In this document: positions 22,124 through 23,008 of the stretch, piece by piece
Layout: each line of letters opens with the position of its first letter
Position numbering within the stretch: position 1 is the first letter of the stretch
Assembly: GCA_964591105.1 (NCBI GenBank)
Contig: CAZPZR010000027.1
Location: forward strand, 1-23,008
Direction: 5' to 3'
Length of the DNA: 23,008 nt
Source: CAZPZR01 sp964591105
GTDB taxonomy: Bacteria > Bacillota > Clostridia > Lachnospirales > Lachnospiraceae
The notes under the pieces: generated by a model
What the model was told of the DNA's origin: nothing
What the model saw: only the letters and a program-made list of their open reading frames with translations
Database searches by the model: none
Made by a program: the position numbers and the translations under genes

Positions 22124-22954
22124 ATGAGATTAGAAGAAAGATTAGGAAAAAAAAGTACGTTAATGATCGTGAAAAAAGTAGACTTTGGTGTGTACCTTGG
22201 AACAAATGAAGAGCGAGTGCTCCTTCCAAAAAAACAGGTTCCAAAGGATGTGGAGATTGGAGATCCAGTAGAAGTATTCCTTTATAAAGACTCCAGTGAC
22301 CGTCTGATCGCAACAACGAATACACCAAAACTTACACTTGGAGAATTGGCAGTATTAGAAGTTGCAGATACAGCAAAGATTGGTGCATTTTTGAATTGGG
22401 GATTAGAAAAAGACTTATTACTTCCATTCAAAGAACAAGTATCTAAGGTGAAAAAAGGAGATAAAGTACTGGTTGCATTGTATGTAGACAAGTCTGGAAG
22501 ACTCTGTGCAACAGCGAAAGTTTATGAGAAACTTCGCACAGATTCCCCATACCAGAAAGATGATCAGGTAAGTGGAATCATTTATGACAGTAGCGACAAT
22601 TTCGGAATGTTTGTAGCAGTAGATAACTGCTATTCAGCTTTAATTCCAAAGAGAGAAGCTTACGGAGATTTGAAAGTAGGGGATGTTATAGAAGCACGCG
22701 TTCTGAAAGTCAGAGAAGATGGAAAATTAGATCTGAGTCCAAGAAAGAAAGCATTTATGCAGATGGACGAAGATGCAGAGATGGTATTAGAGAGAATCAA
22801 AGAATATGGTGGAAAACTTCCATTCACAGATAGGGCAGATCCAGAACTGATCAAGAAAGAATTTGGATTAAGCAAGAATGCATTCAAGAGAGCGGTTGGA
22901 AGATTGCTGAAAGAGAATAAGATTAAGATTGGAAAAAATGAAATAACACTATAG
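22124..22954 (+). CDS. cvfB: CvfB-like S1 RNA-binding protein
   Basis: Predicted RNA-binding regulator, 276 residues. The protein has several S1-like modules: about 1-60 (KVDFGVYLGTNEERVLLPKK), 70-130 (GAFLNWGLEKDLLLPFKEQV) and 145-210 (SSDNFGMFVAVDNCYSALIP, then GKLDLSPR). A C-terminal winged-helix-like region spans about 220-276 (LPFTDRADPELIKKEFGLSK). This order matches the CvfB/YitL family, linked in staphylococci to RNA control of virulence genes, a role that need not apply here. AGGAG precedes the ATG and the gene starts 9 nt after the thioesterase. Fifty-five bases of its 3' part recur at the window end. Confidence 0.9.
   Translation: MRLEERLGKKSTLMIVKKVDFGVYLGTNEERVLLPKKQVPKDVEIGDPVEVFLYKDSSDRLIATTNTPKLTLGELAVLEVADTAKIGAFLNWGLEKDLLLPFKEQVSKVKKGDKVLVALYVDKSGRLCATAKVYEKLRTDSPYQKDDQVSGIIYDSSDNFGMFVAVDNCYSALIPKREAYGDLKVGDVIEARVLKVREDGKLDLSPRKKAFMQMDEDAEMVLERIKEYGGKLPFTDRADPELIKKEFGLSKNAFKRAVGRLLKENKIKIGKNEITL
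22784..22838 (+). repeat. copy 1 of a 55-bp exact direct repeat, inside cvfB
   Basis: Bases from GTATTAGAGAG to GATAGGGCAG are identical to 22954-23008, 170 bp downstream. This copy encodes the VLERIKEYGGKLPF segment of CvfB and fits the family, so it is the original. Confidence 0.9.
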
Positions 22955-23008
22955 TATTAGAGAGAATCAAAGAATATGGTGGAAAACTTCCATTCACAGA
23001 TAGGGCAG
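22954..23008 (+). repeat. copy 2 of the 55-bp repeat, at the window end
   Basis: Starts at the last base of the cvfB stop codon and runs exactly to the end of the window. It does not carry a complete gene. It probably reflects an assembly k-mer overlap at a contig end, or the beginning of a tandem duplication of cvfB's 3' end. Confidence 0.85.

Noticed and set aside
1..23008. CRISPR array, prophage, integrase, insertion sequence or defence system
   Set aside because: No regularly spaced repeats, transposase or integrase motifs, or toxin-antitoxin or restriction genes were found. Every large frame is a housekeeping, sporulation or plain hypothetical gene.

Overview
The window (about 23 kb, low to moderate GC) looks like a chromosomal segment of an anaerobic, spore-forming Clostridia, most likely Lachnospiraceae. 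The reasons are strong AGGAGG-type ribosome binding sites, sigma-A-like promoters, a DUF4317-type protein, the sporulation genes sipL and spoIIR, a SufC plus short SufB/D pair in place of a full suf operon, and two-gene Fe-S L-serine dehydratases of the Gram-positive type. I see no prophage, transposase, CRISPR array or plasmid functions. The right end behaves like a contig end: the last 55 bases exactly repeat an internal 55-mer.

Layout. (1) 1-5.3 kb: the tail of an unknown gene, a single-chain Fe-S L-serine dehydratase, a convergent secreted Fn3-NodB polysaccharide deacetylase, and a divergent two-gene Fe-S cluster assembly operon (sufC plus a 308-residue SufB/D-like scaffold). (2) 5.3-7.6 kb, minus strand: an unrecognised four-helix membrane protein, a tRNA-Leu(CAG) with its own promoter and terminator, and a DUF4317 protein followed by a very long perfect palindrome. 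(3) 7.7-9.4 kb: a second L-serine dehydratase, split into sdaAB (with ACT domain) and sdaAA. (4) 9.4-15.8 kb, minus strand: malQ-plsC overlapping by 8 nt, then pncB-ddl-murF (NAD salvage plus peptidoglycan precursor synthesis). (5) 15.9-22.95 kb, plus strand: a PrcB-like lipoprotein, sipL (spore coat/SpoIVA anchoring), ispE, a GntR/FCD regulator, spoIIR, a cation diffusion facilitator with a doubled cytoplasmic domain, an acyl-ACP thioesterase, and cvfB (S1 RNA-binding).

How the parts relate. The two serine dehydratases convert L-serine to pyruvate and ammonia and both carry the three-cysteine [4Fe-4S] signature. The Fe-S assembly pair lies between them, so cluster donor and clients sit close together, although the transcription units are separate. 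The minus-strand block 13.4-9.4 kb feeds cell-wall precursor synthesis (Ddl makes D-Ala-D-Ala, MurF attaches it). On the right, sporulation functions (SipL, SpoIIR) are mixed with housekeeping genes. A perfect TTGTATACAA palindrome in front of ispE-gntR is a candidate autoregulatory operator.

Several starts were moved inward from the longest open frame on ribosome-binding-site and family grounds: the NodB protein, the DUF4317 protein, MurF, MalQ, the lipoprotein and SipL. The window is mostly ordinary core genome. The main items for a second look are the minimal SUF pair, the Cys-rich fused serine dehydratase, the unknown membrane protein, the Cys-bearing DUF4317 protein, the long palindrome, the CDF with an Asn/Asp site and doubled C-terminal domain, the hairpin over the spoIIR ribosome binding site, and the terminal repeat.
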